Source: Nocardia takedensis NBRC 100417
GTDB taxonomy: Bacteria > Actinomycetota > Actinomycetes > Mycobacteriales > Mycobacteriaceae
Assembly (NCBI RefSeq): GCF_000308695.1
Contig: NZ_BAGG01000264.1
Span: 1 to 64,000, forward strand
DNA length: 64,000 bases
Direction of reading: 5' to 3'
Shown here: positions 43,057-51,716 of the stretch, piece by piece
Position numbering within the stretch: position 1 is the first letter of the stretch
Layout: each line of letters starts with the position of its first letter
Notes under the pieces: model-generated
What the model saw: the letters and a program-made list of their open reading frames with translations, nothing else
What the model was told of the DNA's origin: nothing
Databases searched by the model: none
Translations under genes and position numbers: made by a program

Positions 43057-43862
43057 GCGCTCGGCCTCGGCGAGACGCGGTCCCCGCCCCACAGCGCCCG
43101 CACCAGGCGTCCGGTCAGTTCCGCCCCGAACATCCGCTCGCCCATCACGTTGGCCGGATCGCGTTCGGCGATGTTGCGGCGGATCGCGAGATCCCGGTCG
43201 GCCAGTGCCGCGCGTTCGGTCTCGGGCACCGGATCGCCGCGCTCCACCCAGGACAGCCACAGGTCCACCCGCTCGCGCAGGGCGGCGGCGACGCTGTCGA
43301 GGTTGGCGCGGGTGGGCGGGAAGGAGTAGCAGTGCGCGACGGGGGACAGGCTCGTGCGGATGAAGCCGGTACGACTGGTGAACCACGCGAAATCCGGGTG
43401 CTCGACCTTGAAGTCCAGCCACGGCGCGTCCTGGCCGTCGTAGTAGCGGTCGAAGTAGTCGCCGTCGGCGACCAGGTCGACGCGCGGGATCGTGTCGACG
43501 TAGAACCAGCCCTCCGGCCACAGCAGCATCGCGATGCCCAGGTGCGGCACCCGCGAACTCGGACCGAGCCACACGGTGAGGTGCAGATTCACGAAACCGG
43601 TGCGCGGATCGCCGATCCAGGAGTGCACCATCCAGTCCACCTCGGGGCCGGAGTAGGCGGCGAGGCTGCCCGCCGGGCCGGAACCCGCGTCGCCGTAGGT
43701 CTCCAGATCGACCGTGCTCGCGTCGCGTTCGACGGCGAACCTGGCCGTGACGCGGTCCCGGAGTTCGGTCAGCAGCGCCCGCCACTCGGTGAAGGTCTCG
43801 GTCACATCCGCGCGCGGGTTCTCATCGACCATCTGCTCGACGTGTTGCAGTGTTTCACTCAC
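43053..43862 (-). CDS. Red chlorophyll catabolite reductase (RCCR) homologue
   Basis: 269 residues. Blocks line up in order with plant RCCR as I recall it: VDWMVHSW 76-83 (plant IDFVIGSW), IPRVDLVADGDYFDRYY 125-141 (plant LPHRKDLVLNPDYLKEYY), FIRTSLSPVAH 167-177 (plant FVRSAFSPTAS), WVERG 205-209, RDLAIRRNIAERD 223-235 and GERMFGAELTGRLVRA 241-256 (plant PRMFGEEVSSRVVHA). RCCR reduces the C20/C1 bond of red chlorophyll catabolite with electrons from ferredoxin. The plant transit peptide is absent. GGAG lies five bases before the GTG at 43862, just after the nitrilase stop. Identification is strong by motif order; activity is not proven. Confidence 0.85.
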   Translation of the reverse strand: MSETLQHVEQMVDENPRADVTETFTEWRALLTELRDRVTARFAVERDASTVDLETYGDAGSGPAGSLAAYSGPEVDWMVHSWIGDPRTGFVNLHLTVWLGPSSRVPHLGIAMLLWPEGWFYVDTIPRVDLVADGDYFDRYYDGQDAPWLDFKVEHPDFAWFTSRTGFIRTSLSPVAHCYSFPPTRANLDSVAAALRERVDLWLSWVERGDPVPETERAALADRDLAIRRNIAERDPANVMGERMFGAELTGRLVRALWGGDRVSPRPSA

Positions 43863-43864
43863 GG

Positions 43865-45475
43865 TCACTCCATTCCTGAGGTCGCGGCGGCGAGCGGCCC
43901 GCGTGGCCGCCCGTCGACGAGGTTGGTGCCGCGCGAGACGTCGCGGTTGACGGCCTGCGCGGGTCGCAGGACCGCGCGCAGGCTGATCGAGCCCGCGACC
44001 GTGGCGCTGACGACGGGGTGGCTGATGACGCCGGTGAACGGGCCTTGCCAGCGCGTCCACAGGGTGAAGTCCGGACTCAGCGCGTAGCACGCGCCGCGGA
44101 ATTCGCCGTCGCCGTCGTAGCCCGCGGCCACCACGTTGAGGCGGTTCTCCGCGGCGCGTTCGGCGAGTCCGAGCGTCAGTTCCCACGGTTCGGAGGGCGT
44201 GTGGGTGACGGCGACCACGTCGGCGTCGGCCACCGCGGCCAGTCGGAAGGTCTCGGGGAAGACCGCGTCGTCGCCGACCACGAGCGCGAGCCTGCCCCAG
44301 GGCAGCTCGAATATCGTCTGGCGCGCACCGAATTCGGTGAGCCACGGGTGACGGCGGGTCGGATGCAGTTGCGGCTGACGCCCCAGCACCCCGTCCGCGC
44401 CGACCAGCACGCCGTGGTGGCTCGCGCCGTCGCGCACGGAGAACACCAGATACGCCGAGGTGCCCGCGAGCGCGGCGCGCGCCTGCTCCACGGTGAAGTC
44501 CGCGAGTTCGGGCGCGACGATCAGGTCCGCGCCCGCGGCGGCGGCCTCGCGCACCAAGGGGAGTTCGGCGGCGACCACCGCGGCGCTGATGGTCGCCGCG
44601 CCGGGCCCCGCCGCGCGCGCCGACGGTTCGGCCAGCGGTCGGTAGATCTCCGGCCGTCGCGCGCCGAGCAGATCGGTGCCGTCGGGGCGGATCTTGTCAT
44701 CGGCCGAGGTGACATCGATGTCGGCGACCACGAGCGCCTCGCCGGTGGGCGGGGCGATGGCCACCACCGTGCCGTCGGGCGCGACGATCTGACTCTCGCC
44801 CGCGCCGTGCAGGCGATCGGCGGGGACGCCGAGGCGTTCGGCGATCTGGGGCAGTTGGTCTTCGGGGAGCAGGGGACCGACCTTGTTGGCGGCGACCACC
44901 CACACCTTGTTCTCCGCCGCGCGGACCGGCACGTGCAGGCTCGCCTCGTCGACGGCGAAGGAGTTCAGGCTGTTGACCAGGATCTGCGCGCCGCGCACGG
45001 CCAGCGATCTGGTCACCTCGGAGATGACGCCTTCCATGCAGGCGTACATGCCGATCCGGCCCAACGCGGTCGCGATGACGGGAGATTCGCTCGTGCCGCG
45101 GTCGAAGTAGTCGTTCTCGGCGCCCATCAGGATCTGCTTGTCGGCTTCGCCGAGCAGTGCGCCGTCGGGACCGTAGAGCAGACTGGTGGCGGTGGTGCGT
45201 CCGTCGGGGCGCGCGAGGCTGATGCCGATCTTGACGTGGATGCCGTGACGTGCGGCACGTTCGGCGACGGCGGTGAGGAAGTCGTCACCGAGACGCAGGG
45301 CCGCTCGGCGCGCGTGCGCCCGGTCGGCGTACCAGGATAGGTGGTTACAGAACTCGGGCAGGACGACCAGTTCGGCCTCGGCCCCGGCGGCGGCGTCGAT
45401 GGCGCGCAGGCACGCGTCCAGGTTGACCGCCGCGTCGGTGCCCGCCGCGAACTGCGCGGCCGCGACTCGGGTCAT
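43865..45475 (-). CDS. Two-domain nitrilase-superfamily protein, second domain degenerate
   Basis: 536 residues made of two carbon-nitrogen hydrolase domains. The first (about 1-270) has the full triad Glu41 (LPEFCNH), Lys113 (ADKQILMG) and Cys146 (YACMEG). The second (about 285-510) keeps the Glu (APELADF), but the Cys position reads VVGDDAVFPE and the Lys position RQPQLHPTRRHPW, so it should be inactive. The active half would hydrolyse an amide or nitrile; a lactam or amide formed from a pyrrole product is one option. It is the first gene of the eight-gene operon, downstream of the composite GAAAC/GTTTC operator at 45501-45525. Confidence 0.87.
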   Translation of the reverse strand: MTRVAAAQFAAGTDAAVNLDACLRAIDAAAGAEAELVVLPEFCNHLSWYADRAHARRAALRLGDDFLTAVAERAARHGIHVKIGISLARPDGRTTATSLLYGPDGALLGEADKQILMGAENDYFDRGTSESPVIATALGRIGMYACMEGVISEVTRSLAVRGAQILVNSLNSFAVDEASLHVPVRAAENKVWVVAANKVGPLLPEDQLPQIAERLGVPADRLHGAGESQIVAPDGTVVAIAPPTGEALVVADIDVTSADDKIRPDGTDLLGARRPEIYRPLAEPSARAAGPGAATISAAVVAAELPLVREAAAAGADLIVAPELADFTVEQARAALAGTSAYLVFSVRDGASHHGVLVGADGVLGRQPQLHPTRRHPWLTEFGARQTIFELPWGRLALVVGDDAVFPETFRLAAVADADVVAVTHTPSEPWELTLGLAERAAENRLNVVAAGYDGDGEFRGACYALSPDFTLWTRWQGPFTGVISHPVVSATVAGSISLRAVLRPAQAVNRDVSRGTNLVDGRPRGPLAAATSGME

Positions 45476-45500
45476 GGGCGGATCCTCTCGGATGGATGAC

Positions 45501-45525
45501 GTTTCGTTGTCCGAAACATGGTTTC
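45501..45525. promoter_or_regulatory. Composite operator GTTTC-N7-GAAAC-N3-GTTTC, nitrilase operon
   Basis: The right part (45513-45525, spacer ATG) is a perfect 5-3-5 inverted repeat; the left GTTTC adds a third half-site. It lies 25 bp before the start of the eight-gene operon. The whole 25-bp block is almost identical in layout and sequence to 51717-51741. Confidence 0.75.
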
Positions 45526-45667
45526 CCATTGCGCTGATTCTGTCCCTCGTCGGCGAAGGTGTCCAGGCGGGCAATACGCATTTCATGCGGACGTAACGAA
45601 AGGTCGTTTCACCTGCGACGACTGGCGGGATCGGGTGCTCGGCAGGTAGAGTCTCGTTCCGCTCAAG

Positions 45668-45680
45668 GAAACAGTGTTTC
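45668..45680. promoter_or_regulatory. GAAAC-AGT-GTTTC site, Dabb gene
   Basis: A perfect 5-3-5 inverted repeat ends 17 bp before the plus-strand Dabb start. Read on the other strand it gives CGAAACACTGTTTCC, matching the site at 51729-51741 almost exactly. Confidence 0.7.
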
Positions 45681-45697
45681 GATAGTGAGGTAGTCGC

Positions 45698-45982
45698 ATG
45701 GCTCTGCACCACGTCGTCCTGATGAGGTTCGTCGACCGTGCCGACGCGCCGGAGGCCCGACGGCGACTGCGCGCGATGGCTCCGCACGTCGCCCAGATCC
45801 GCGACATGGCCGTCGAACTGGACGAAGGCGGCACCGCGGTGTCCTACGACCTGTGCCTGACCACCGTGCACGACTCCGCCGCCGAACTGCGCGGCTACCA
45901 GGACCATCCGGCGCACCGGGAGATCGCGGCGTGGCTGACTCCCCGCCTGGCCGCGCGCGCCGTCGTGGACTTCCAGCGCTGA
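45698..45982 (+). CDS. Dabb (stress-responsive alpha/beta barrel) domain protein
   Basis: 94 residues, one dimeric alpha/beta barrel domain: ALHHVVLMRFVDRADAPEAR at the start, with the conserved VLMRF strand, and LRGYQDHPAHREIAAWL near the end (the family's Y..HP.H). The fold is shared by heme-degrading IsdG-type enzymes and polyketide cyclases, but Dabb members mostly lack known activity. It lies alone on the plus strand between the two catabolic operons with its own copy of the regulon motif, so it probably belongs to the pathway. Confidence 0.85.
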   Translation: MALHHVVLMRFVDRADAPEARRRLRAMAPHVAQIRDMAVELDEGGTAVSYDLCLTTVHDSAAELRGYQDHPAHREIAAWLTPRLAARAVVDFQR

Positions 45983-45992
45983 TCCCCGGGGG

Positions 45993-47405
45993 TCAGCCCG
46001 CCGGGTATGCGCCCGCCGCCGCGCCGAGCCCGCCGCGCCGGAACGCCGAGGGCGCGTGGCGCACCGTCGACTGGACGTACTCGCGCATGCCCTCGAGCCC
46101 GTACTCGCGGCCGAACCCGCTGGACTTCACGCCGCCGAACGGCGCGCGCGGCGACATGCCCGTCCGATTGTGGGTGTTGACGAAGGTGAATCCCGCCTCG
46201 AGTCGCCGGGCCAGGGCGAAGGCCCGGTCCTCGTCGGCCGACCACACCGATGCCCCGAGACCGAGTTCGCTGTCGTTGGCCCGCCGCACCACCTCGTCCT
46301 CCGCGTCGTAGACCAGCAGCGGAACCGCCGGACCGAACTGCTCGAGCCGCACCAGATCGGCCTCGTCGGGCAGGTCGAGCACCAGTGCGGGCGCGAGGAA
46401 ATAGCCGTCGCCGCGCGGGGCGGGCGCGAGCGGGACGATGCGCCCGCCCCGCCGTGCGGCGTCGTCGAGCAGGGCGATGACCCGCTCGGCCGCCGCGCGC
46501 GTCACGACCGGCCCCATGGTGACCTTCGCCGAGAGCGGGTCGCCGACCCGCAGCGTCCGCGCGGCCGCCGCCCGGTAGGCGTCGACGAACTCCGGGTACC
46601 GCCCGCGCGGCACATAGAGCCTTTTGGCGGCCATGCACACCTGGCCCGCCGTCGCGAACGAGGCCAGCACCAACCGGTCGTAATCGGCGTCGGTCAAGGC
46701 GAAGTCGTCCAGCAGGATCGCGGGGTCGTTGCCGCCGAGTTCGAGCAGCACCGGTGTCAGCGCCGCGCCCGCGGCCGCCGCGATGGCACGGCCCGCCGCC
46801 TCGCCCCCGGTGAAGGCCACCTTGCGGACCGCCGGATGGGCGATGAGCGCGGCCACGGTGTCGGGACCGCCGTGCACGACGGTGGTCGCGGGCAACAGTT
46901 CCGCGACCGCCGTGACGGTCAGCGGCGCGAGCGGAGAAGGTTTGAGCACCACGGCGTTCCCTGCGGCCAGCGCCGGACCGAGTTTGATCATCGCCAGGAT
47001 GATCGGCGCGTTCCACGGCGTGATCGCGAGCACCACGCCGAACGGCGCGCCCGTCTGCTCGAGACGGCCAAGGTCGTCGTCGCGGACATCGGTGTTCAGC
47101 ACCGCGGGCGCGTTCGCGCACACCCAGCGCAGGTAGGTGACGGCGAAACCGATCTCGCCCCGGCAGTCGGCCACCGGCTTGCCCGATTCCCGGGCCAGCA
47201 ACCGCGCGAAGTCGTCGGTGCGCGCGGCGATGGCGGCCGTCGCGGAGCGCAGCACCGTCAGCCGGTCGGTCAGCGATCGCGCCGACCAAGCGAGGAACTG
47301 GTCGTGCGCCCGGCGCACCGTCGCGTCCACGGACTCCGGCGCGCTCGCCGCGACCGAGCCGACGATCTGCGCGGGCGCGGCCGGATTCTCCCGTTCGATC
47401 CGCAT
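45993..47405 (-). CDS. Aldehyde dehydrogenase
   Basis: 470 residues of the NAD(P)-dependent ALDH superfamily. TPWNAPIILAMIKLGPALAA (oxyanion Asn), FTGGEAAGRAI, the general base in LLELGGNDPAILL and the nucleophile Cys in TAGQVCMAAKRLYV are all present. The start overlaps the stop of the FAD hydroxylase gene. It is the last gene of the five-gene operon and would oxidise an aldehyde made by the upstream oxygenases. Its end is 10 bp from the convergent Dabb gene. Confidence 0.92.
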   Translation of the reverse strand: MRIERENPAAPAQIVGSVAASAPESVDATVRRAHDQFLAWSARSLTDRLTVLRSATAAIAARTDDFARLLARESGKPVADCRGEIGFAVTYLRWVCANAPAVLNTDVRDDDLGRLEQTGAPFGVVLAITPWNAPIILAMIKLGPALAAGNAVVLKPSPLAPLTVTAVAELLPATTVVHGGPDTVAALIAHPAVRKVAFTGGEAAGRAIAAAAGAALTPVLLELGGNDPAILLDDFALTDADYDRLVLASFATAGQVCMAAKRLYVPRGRYPEFVDAYRAAAARTLRVGDPLSAKVTMGPVVTRAAAERVIALLDDAARRGGRIVPLAPAPRGDGYFLAPALVLDLPDEADLVRLEQFGPAVPLLVYDAEDEVVRRANDSELGLGASVWSADEDRAFALARRLEAGFTFVNTHNRTGMSPRAPFGGVKSSGFGREYGLEGMREYVQSTVRHAPSAFRRGGLGAAAGAYPAG

Positions 47406-48562
47406 CAGGACACGCTCCGCTCGACCAGCGAGTCGAGCAGACACGCGCGTCGCAGATAGGCGCGCGCCGCGACGGGGTCGGCGGCCAGCGCGCGCAATCG
47501 CTCGTGTTCGGCCCGCTGTCCGGCGGCCCGCAGGCGCGACCAGTTGTCGTGGCTGGTGCGCTGGACGTGCTCCACCGCGACCTCCCGGCGTCGCTCGGCG
47601 GCCTCGGTCAAGCGTTGCTCGGGTGCGCCCGCGATCACCTCGGCCAAGGCGGTGGACATCGCGACGGCGTCGTGGATGCCGCTGTTCATGCCGAGCCCGC
47701 CGAGCGGATTGTTCACGTGCGCCGCGTCGCCCATGAGCAGCACCCGGCCGTGGCGGAACCGGTCGGTGACCCGCTGGTGCACCCGATACAGCGAGGCGTG
47801 CCGGATTCGCCACGGTCGCCCGAGGTCAGCGACCCCGATCAGCCGCTCGGGCAGGCGCGCCAGTTCGACGTCGTCGGCGGTGTGCTCGGGAGTCGGCAGG
47901 AGCACACGCCAGTGGTGCGGCGTGCGCAGCAGCACCAACCACTCGTCCGGATCGAAGACGTAGTCGATCGGCGCGATCCCCGGCAGCGCCGATTCCAGGT
48001 CCTCCTCGACCGAGGCGACGAGGAACCTCTCCGGATAGGTCGATCCTTCGAAGGGCGCGCCGAGCGCCTTGCGGACCGCCGAGCGGGCGCCGTCGGCCCC
48101 GATCAGCCAATCTCCGCGCACCGCACCGGATTCGGTGTGCGCGACCACCGAATCCCCGTCCGCGGTGACGTCGATGACCCGCTGCCCGAAGCGCACCCGC
48201 GCGTGGGCGGGCAGGGCTTCGAGCAGGATCGGCGTGAGCCTGCTCTGCTCGAGTTGCACCCGATACGGGTGCCGGGTGTCCGCGCCCAACACCGCGAGAT
48301 CGAGGGTGGCGATCTCGCCCGCCCGACGGTCCCGGTACTGGAAGGTGCGCGCGAGCAGGCCGCGCTCGAGCAGCGGCCCGAGGACGCCGAGGTCCTCGAG
48401 CATCTCCAACGTCGGCGGGTGGAAGGTGGAGGCGCGCGATTCCGTCGCCAGCGCGGGGCCCGCCTCGAGCACCGTCACGGTGACGCCGCGCCGGGCGAGG
48501 GTGAGCGCGGCGGTCAGCCCCACCGGACCCGCGCCCGCGATCAGCACGTGCGGGGCGTTCAT
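47405..48562 (-). CDS. FAD-dependent aromatic hydroxylase (PHBH fold)
   Basis: 385 residues of group A flavoprotein monooxygenases. FAD motifs: LIAGAGPVGLTAALTLARRG (GxGxxG), GDWLIGADGARSAVRKAL (DG motif) and LLMGDAAHVNNPLGGLGMNS (GD motif). It should hydroxylate an aromatic or pyrrole-like ring with NAD(P)H and oxygen. It overlaps both neighbouring aldehyde dehydrogenase genes in the five-gene operon. Confidence 0.92.
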   Translation of the reverse strand: MNAPHVLIAGAGPVGLTAALTLARRGVTVTVLEAGPALATESRASTFHPPTLEMLEDLGVLGPLLERGLLARTFQYRDRRAGEIATLDLAVLGADTRHPYRVQLEQSRLTPILLEALPAHARVRFGQRVIDVTADGDSVVAHTESGAVRGDWLIGADGARSAVRKALGAPFEGSTYPERFLVASVEEDLESALPGIAPIDYVFDPDEWLVLLRTPHHWRVLLPTPEHTADDVELARLPERLIGVADLGRPWRIRHASLYRVHQRVTDRFRHGRVLLMGDAAHVNNPLGGLGMNSGIHDAVAMSTALAEVIAGAPEQRLTEAAERRREVAVEHVQRTSHDNWSRLRAAGQRAEHERLRALAADPVAARAYLRRACLLDSLVERSVS

Positions 48563-49947
48563 GAGGTGTGCAGGGCGAATCGCCCCTCCACGCCGACCAC
48601 CCGCGCACCGGTGAAGAACCGCAGCGTCTCGGTGGTGCCCTCTTCGCCGATTCCCGACAGACCCCAGGCCGGTCGCGGTGTCATCAGGTGCAGACTCATG
48701 ATCGAGGACCCGTTGACCTTGACCTCGCCCGCGCGGACCCGGCGTGCCACCGCCAGCGCGCGCTCGGTGTCGGTCCCGCAGACGTAGCCCTCCAGTCCGT
48801 AGGGGACGGCGTTGGCGAGCGGGACCGGGTCCTCGTCCGCGCCGTAGGTCAGGACCGCGGCGATCGGGCCGAACACCTCCTCCGGCAGGTCCTGCTCGAC
48901 CAGTGTCGGCGCGAGATAGTTGCCGGGTTCGGGGATCTCGCCGTAGGACCGCGCGGGCAGGCCCGCGACGGCCGTGCGCAGTGACGCGACGTGGCGGGAG
49001 TGGATCTGCGGTCCGAAGTCGGTGCCCGGGTCGAGCGGCGGGCCGATGACCAAGGCGCGCAACCGCTCTCCCATCGCGGCGAGGATCGCGGGAGCCAGAT
49101 CGACCGGCAGGATCAAGCGTCCCAAGGCGCGACACCACTGGCCGTTGAGGGTGGTGAGCAGGTCCACGGCCATGCGCGCGGCGGTCTCCACGTCGGCGTC
49201 GGGCAGCACGACCAGCGGGTTGTGTCCGCCCAACTCCAGTTGCGCGGGGCGCAGCAGCGGCGCGGACGCCGCGGCCACCGCCCGACCGCCCGCGAGCCCG
49301 CCGGTGAACGACACGGCCTTGATCCGCGGGTCCGCGACCAGTCGCGCACCGGTCGCGCCGTCGCCGTGGACGAGCTGGAACATCGACACCGGAACGTGCT
49401 CGGCGACGGCGCGCGCGAGCAGGGGCGCGCTGAACGGCGTGTACTCGCTGACCTTGAGGATCACCGGGCAACCCGCCGCCAGCGCGCAGGCCACCTTGTG
49501 CGCCGCCATCGGGGCCGGAGCGTTCCACGGCACCAAGCACAGCGCGGGTCCCAAGGGCATGCGATGCACCTCCACACCGTCGACGTCGGCGCGCAGGATG
49601 CCCGCGCGCACCTGTGCCGCCGCGAGGCGGAACGATCCCGCGACGATCGCGCCGAGCGGAACCGTCTGGCGCAGCGGCACACCCGTGGTCGCGGCGTCGG
49701 TCCGCGCGATCCGCTCGAGCACCGGTTCCAGGGCATCGGCGACGGCGTCGAGCATGTCGGGCGTGACCGTCTCGCTCGCGGCATCGGCGACCGTCAGGGC
49801 GCGATCGACGCGGTCCGGCGCGGTCCCCAGGGCCCGCGCGGTGGACTTCCCGGTCGCGGGGTCCTCGAGGTCGAAGCCCAGATCCTCGGTGGGCGCGGCC
49901 CAGTCGCCGTCGACGAGGTCGAGGACCTCGGGCAGATCGACGCTCAT
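48559..49947 (-). CDS. Aldehyde dehydrogenase
   Basis: 462 residues. LVPWNAPAPMAAHKVACALA, SFTGGLAGGRAVA, the Glu in AQLELGGHNPLVVL and the nucleophile Cys in NGQWCRALGRL are in place. It is distinct from the other ALDH of the operon, suggesting two aldehydes or sequential oxidation. The start at 49947 overlaps the upstream stop; a GTG directly before the ATG is an alternative. Confidence 0.91.
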   Translation of the reverse strand: MSVDLPEVLDLVDGDWAAPTEDLGFDLEDPATGKSTARALGTAPDRVDRALTVADAASETVTPDMLDAVADALEPVLERIARTDAATTGVPLRQTVPLGAIVAGSFRLAAAQVRAGILRADVDGVEVHRMPLGPALCLVPWNAPAPMAAHKVACALAAGCPVILKVSEYTPFSAPLLARAVAEHVPVSMFQLVHGDGATGARLVADPRIKAVSFTGGLAGGRAVAAASAPLLRPAQLELGGHNPLVVLPDADVETAARMAVDLLTTLNGQWCRALGRLILPVDLAPAILAAMGERLRALVIGPPLDPGTDFGPQIHSRHVASLRTAVAGLPARSYGEIPEPGNYLAPTLVEQDLPEEVFGPIAAVLTYGADEDPVPLANAVPYGLEGYVCGTDTERALAVARRVRAGEVKVNGSSIMSLHLMTPRPAWGLSGIGEEGTTETLRFFTGARVVGVEGRFALHTS

Positions 49948-51218
49948 CACCCCACCTCCGCCGGGGCGGTGGCGAACAGCTCGTTGGCCTTGGCGTCGGT
50001 CGCCATGCGGGCGACCTCGAGCATGCCGCGTTCGGCGGGGAAGGTCATCACCAAGCCCATCGCGAGATCGCGCAGCGCGCGACCGGCGGGCCCCTGCATC
50101 GAGGCCGCCGACGTGCCGCCCGCCTTCAACGCCCCCAACGCCACCTGGAAACAGGCTTCGGTGACCGATCCCTTGCCCAGCCGCCACTGCGCGAACACTT
50201 CCCGCTTGTCCTTGAACGGCGGTTGCGCGGTCTCGACCGCGAGTTGATAGCGCAGCCACAGGTAGGCGGTCTGCAACTGCTTGGTCATCTCGCCGAACAG
50301 CACCTGGTGCACGGGCGAGGAGGCCACCGGTTTCCCGGTGTCGGCGAAGGTCTTGCGGGTCGCGGCGGCGATGGCCTCGTCGTAGACGTTCTGCGCGCAC
50401 CCGGTGTACACGGCGGCGATGGCGAGTTGGTTGCCGACGAAACTGCCCCGGCTCATCCGCAACATCCTCGGGAACGCCCCCGGCACGGTCAGCGCCTCGT
50501 CCTCGGGAATGAACACGCCGTCGAGTCGGATGCCGTTGTTCGCGGTGGCCCGCATGCCGAGCCCGTTCCACGGGGCGCGGATCGACACCCCCGCCGCGTC
50601 GCGCGGGACGAAGAAGGTCGCGATGCCGTCGGCGGTGTCGTGACCGTCGAGTTTCGCCGAGGTCAGGTAGTAGTCGGCGACGCCGGTCGCGCAGCCGAAG
50701 GATTTCTCGCCGTCGAGCAGCCACCCGCCGTCCACTTTGCGCGCGGTCGTGGCGATGGTGATGTTGGCCGCTTCGGTCTTGACCGATTCGGAGGCGAAAT
50801 TCGCCAGCCACACCCCGTCGGCCATCCGGTTCAGTACTTTCTCCGCGAAGGCGCGCACCAAGGGGATCTCCTCGGCCTCGAAGAGTCCCGCGTCGATGGC
50901 CTCGAGCGGCAGCAGGCCGCGCGAGGCGCTGGTGTTGTGGAAGAAGAAGGCCAGCGCCGTGGACGAACACGCCGTACCCATCGCGTAGGTGGCGGCGGCC
51001 AGATCGCGCAGTCCGCCGCCGAGTCCGCCGAACTTCTCGGGCACCACCAGTCCGAGCAGTCCGGCCTCGCGCAGCAGTGCGAGGTGTCCGGTGGGGAAGG
51101 TCGCGGTGCGGTCGGCGTCGTCGGCGGCGGCGCGCAGCGCGGGCAGTACCGCCTCGACGCGGCGCGCTCGGTCGCGTTCGGCTTCGGTCATGTCTTCGAC
51201 CAGGCGTTCACCGATCAT
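49947..51218 (-). CDS. Acyl-CoA dehydrogenase-fold flavoprotein, probably an oxygenase component
   Basis: 423 residues with the acyl-CoA dehydrogenase fold (LVVPEKFGGLGGGLRDLAAA, GTACSSTALAFFFHNTSASR). The catalytic Glu region of true dehydrogenases (GTNEIQR) is not seen. It is directly coupled to a flavin reductase gene (ATGA overlap), as in two-component flavin monooxygenases such as HsaAB or DszC-type systems. I infer oxygenation of a ring substrate using reduced flavin from the partner; a plain dehydrogenase remains possible. Start 51218; an in-frame ATG at 51191 is an alternative. Confidence 0.82.
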   Translation of the reverse strand: MIGERLVEDMTEAERDRARRVEAVLPALRAAADDADRTATFPTGHLALLREAGLLGLVVPEKFGGLGGGLRDLAAATYAMGTACSSTALAFFFHNTSASRGLLPLEAIDAGLFEAEEIPLVRAFAEKVLNRMADGVWLANFASESVKTEAANITIATTARKVDGGWLLDGEKSFGCATGVADYYLTSAKLDGHDTADGIATFFVPRDAAGVSIRAPWNGLGMRATANNGIRLDGVFIPEDEALTVPGAFPRMLRMSRGSFVGNQLAIAAVYTGCAQNVYDEAIAAATRKTFADTGKPVASSPVHQVLFGEMTKQLQTAYLWLRYQLAVETAQPPFKDKREVFAQWRLGKGSVTEACFQVALGALKAGGTSAASMQGPAGRALRDLAMGLVMTFPAERGMLEVARMATDAKANELFATAPAEVG

Positions 51219-51706
51219 CGGAGCAGTCCTTCGTAGTAGGTGCGGGCGTGATACACGAGCGGGGCCACCGGACGCGGCGTCGCCGCGTCCTGCACCGATC
51301 CGAGCAGTATGGTGTGGTCACCGGCCTGGTGACAGGCGGTGACGACGCAGTCCAGCCACGCCGGGGCGTCCGCGAGCACCGGCGCACCGGTCCAGGCGGT
51401 ATCCCATCGGCCTTCGGCGAAGCGGTCGGAGTAGGGGGAGTCGGCGGTCGCGAAGCGGCGGCTGATCGAGGTGTGGTCGTGGCCGAGGACGCTGACGGCG
51501 AAGACGCCGCTGCGCCGGATCATCCGATAGGTGGTGCCCGCGGAGGCCAGACACACCGAGATCAGCGGCGGATCGGTGGCGACGCTGGTGAACGAGCTGG
51601 CGGTCATGCCGTAGCGGTGGCCGTCGGCGTCGGAGACGGTGGTCACCACGACCACTCCACTGGCCCATTGGGCCAGTACCGTGCGAAAGAATGGCGGGTC
51701 AACCAC
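51215..51706 (-). CDS. Flavin reductase domain protein (HsaB/HpaC-like)
   Basis: 163 residues. FRTVLAQWASGVVVVTTVSD and YGMTASSFTSVATDPPLISV are the flavin reductase-like FMN-binding motifs; GDHTILLGSV carries the family's conserved His. It would supply reduced flavin to the ACAD-fold protein encoded next. It starts with GTG (51706) and is the first gene of the five-gene operon, downstream of the composite operator at 51717-51741 and divergent from IclR. Confidence 0.92.
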   Translation of the reverse strand: MVDPPFFRTVLAQWASGVVVVTTVSDADGHRYGMTASSFTSVATDPPLISVCLASAGTTYRMIRRSGVFAVSVLGHDHTSISRRFATADSPYSDRFAEGRWDTAWTGAPVLADAPAWLDCVVTACHQAGDHTILLGSVQDAATPRPVAPLVYHARTYYEGLLR

Positions 51707-51716
51707 GGGCTCTCTC

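Noticed and set aside
49947-51218. Calling the ACAD-fold protein a beta-oxidation dehydrogenase
   Set aside because: The usual catalytic Glu motif is not visible and the gene is coupled to a flavin reductase, which fits an oxygenase better.
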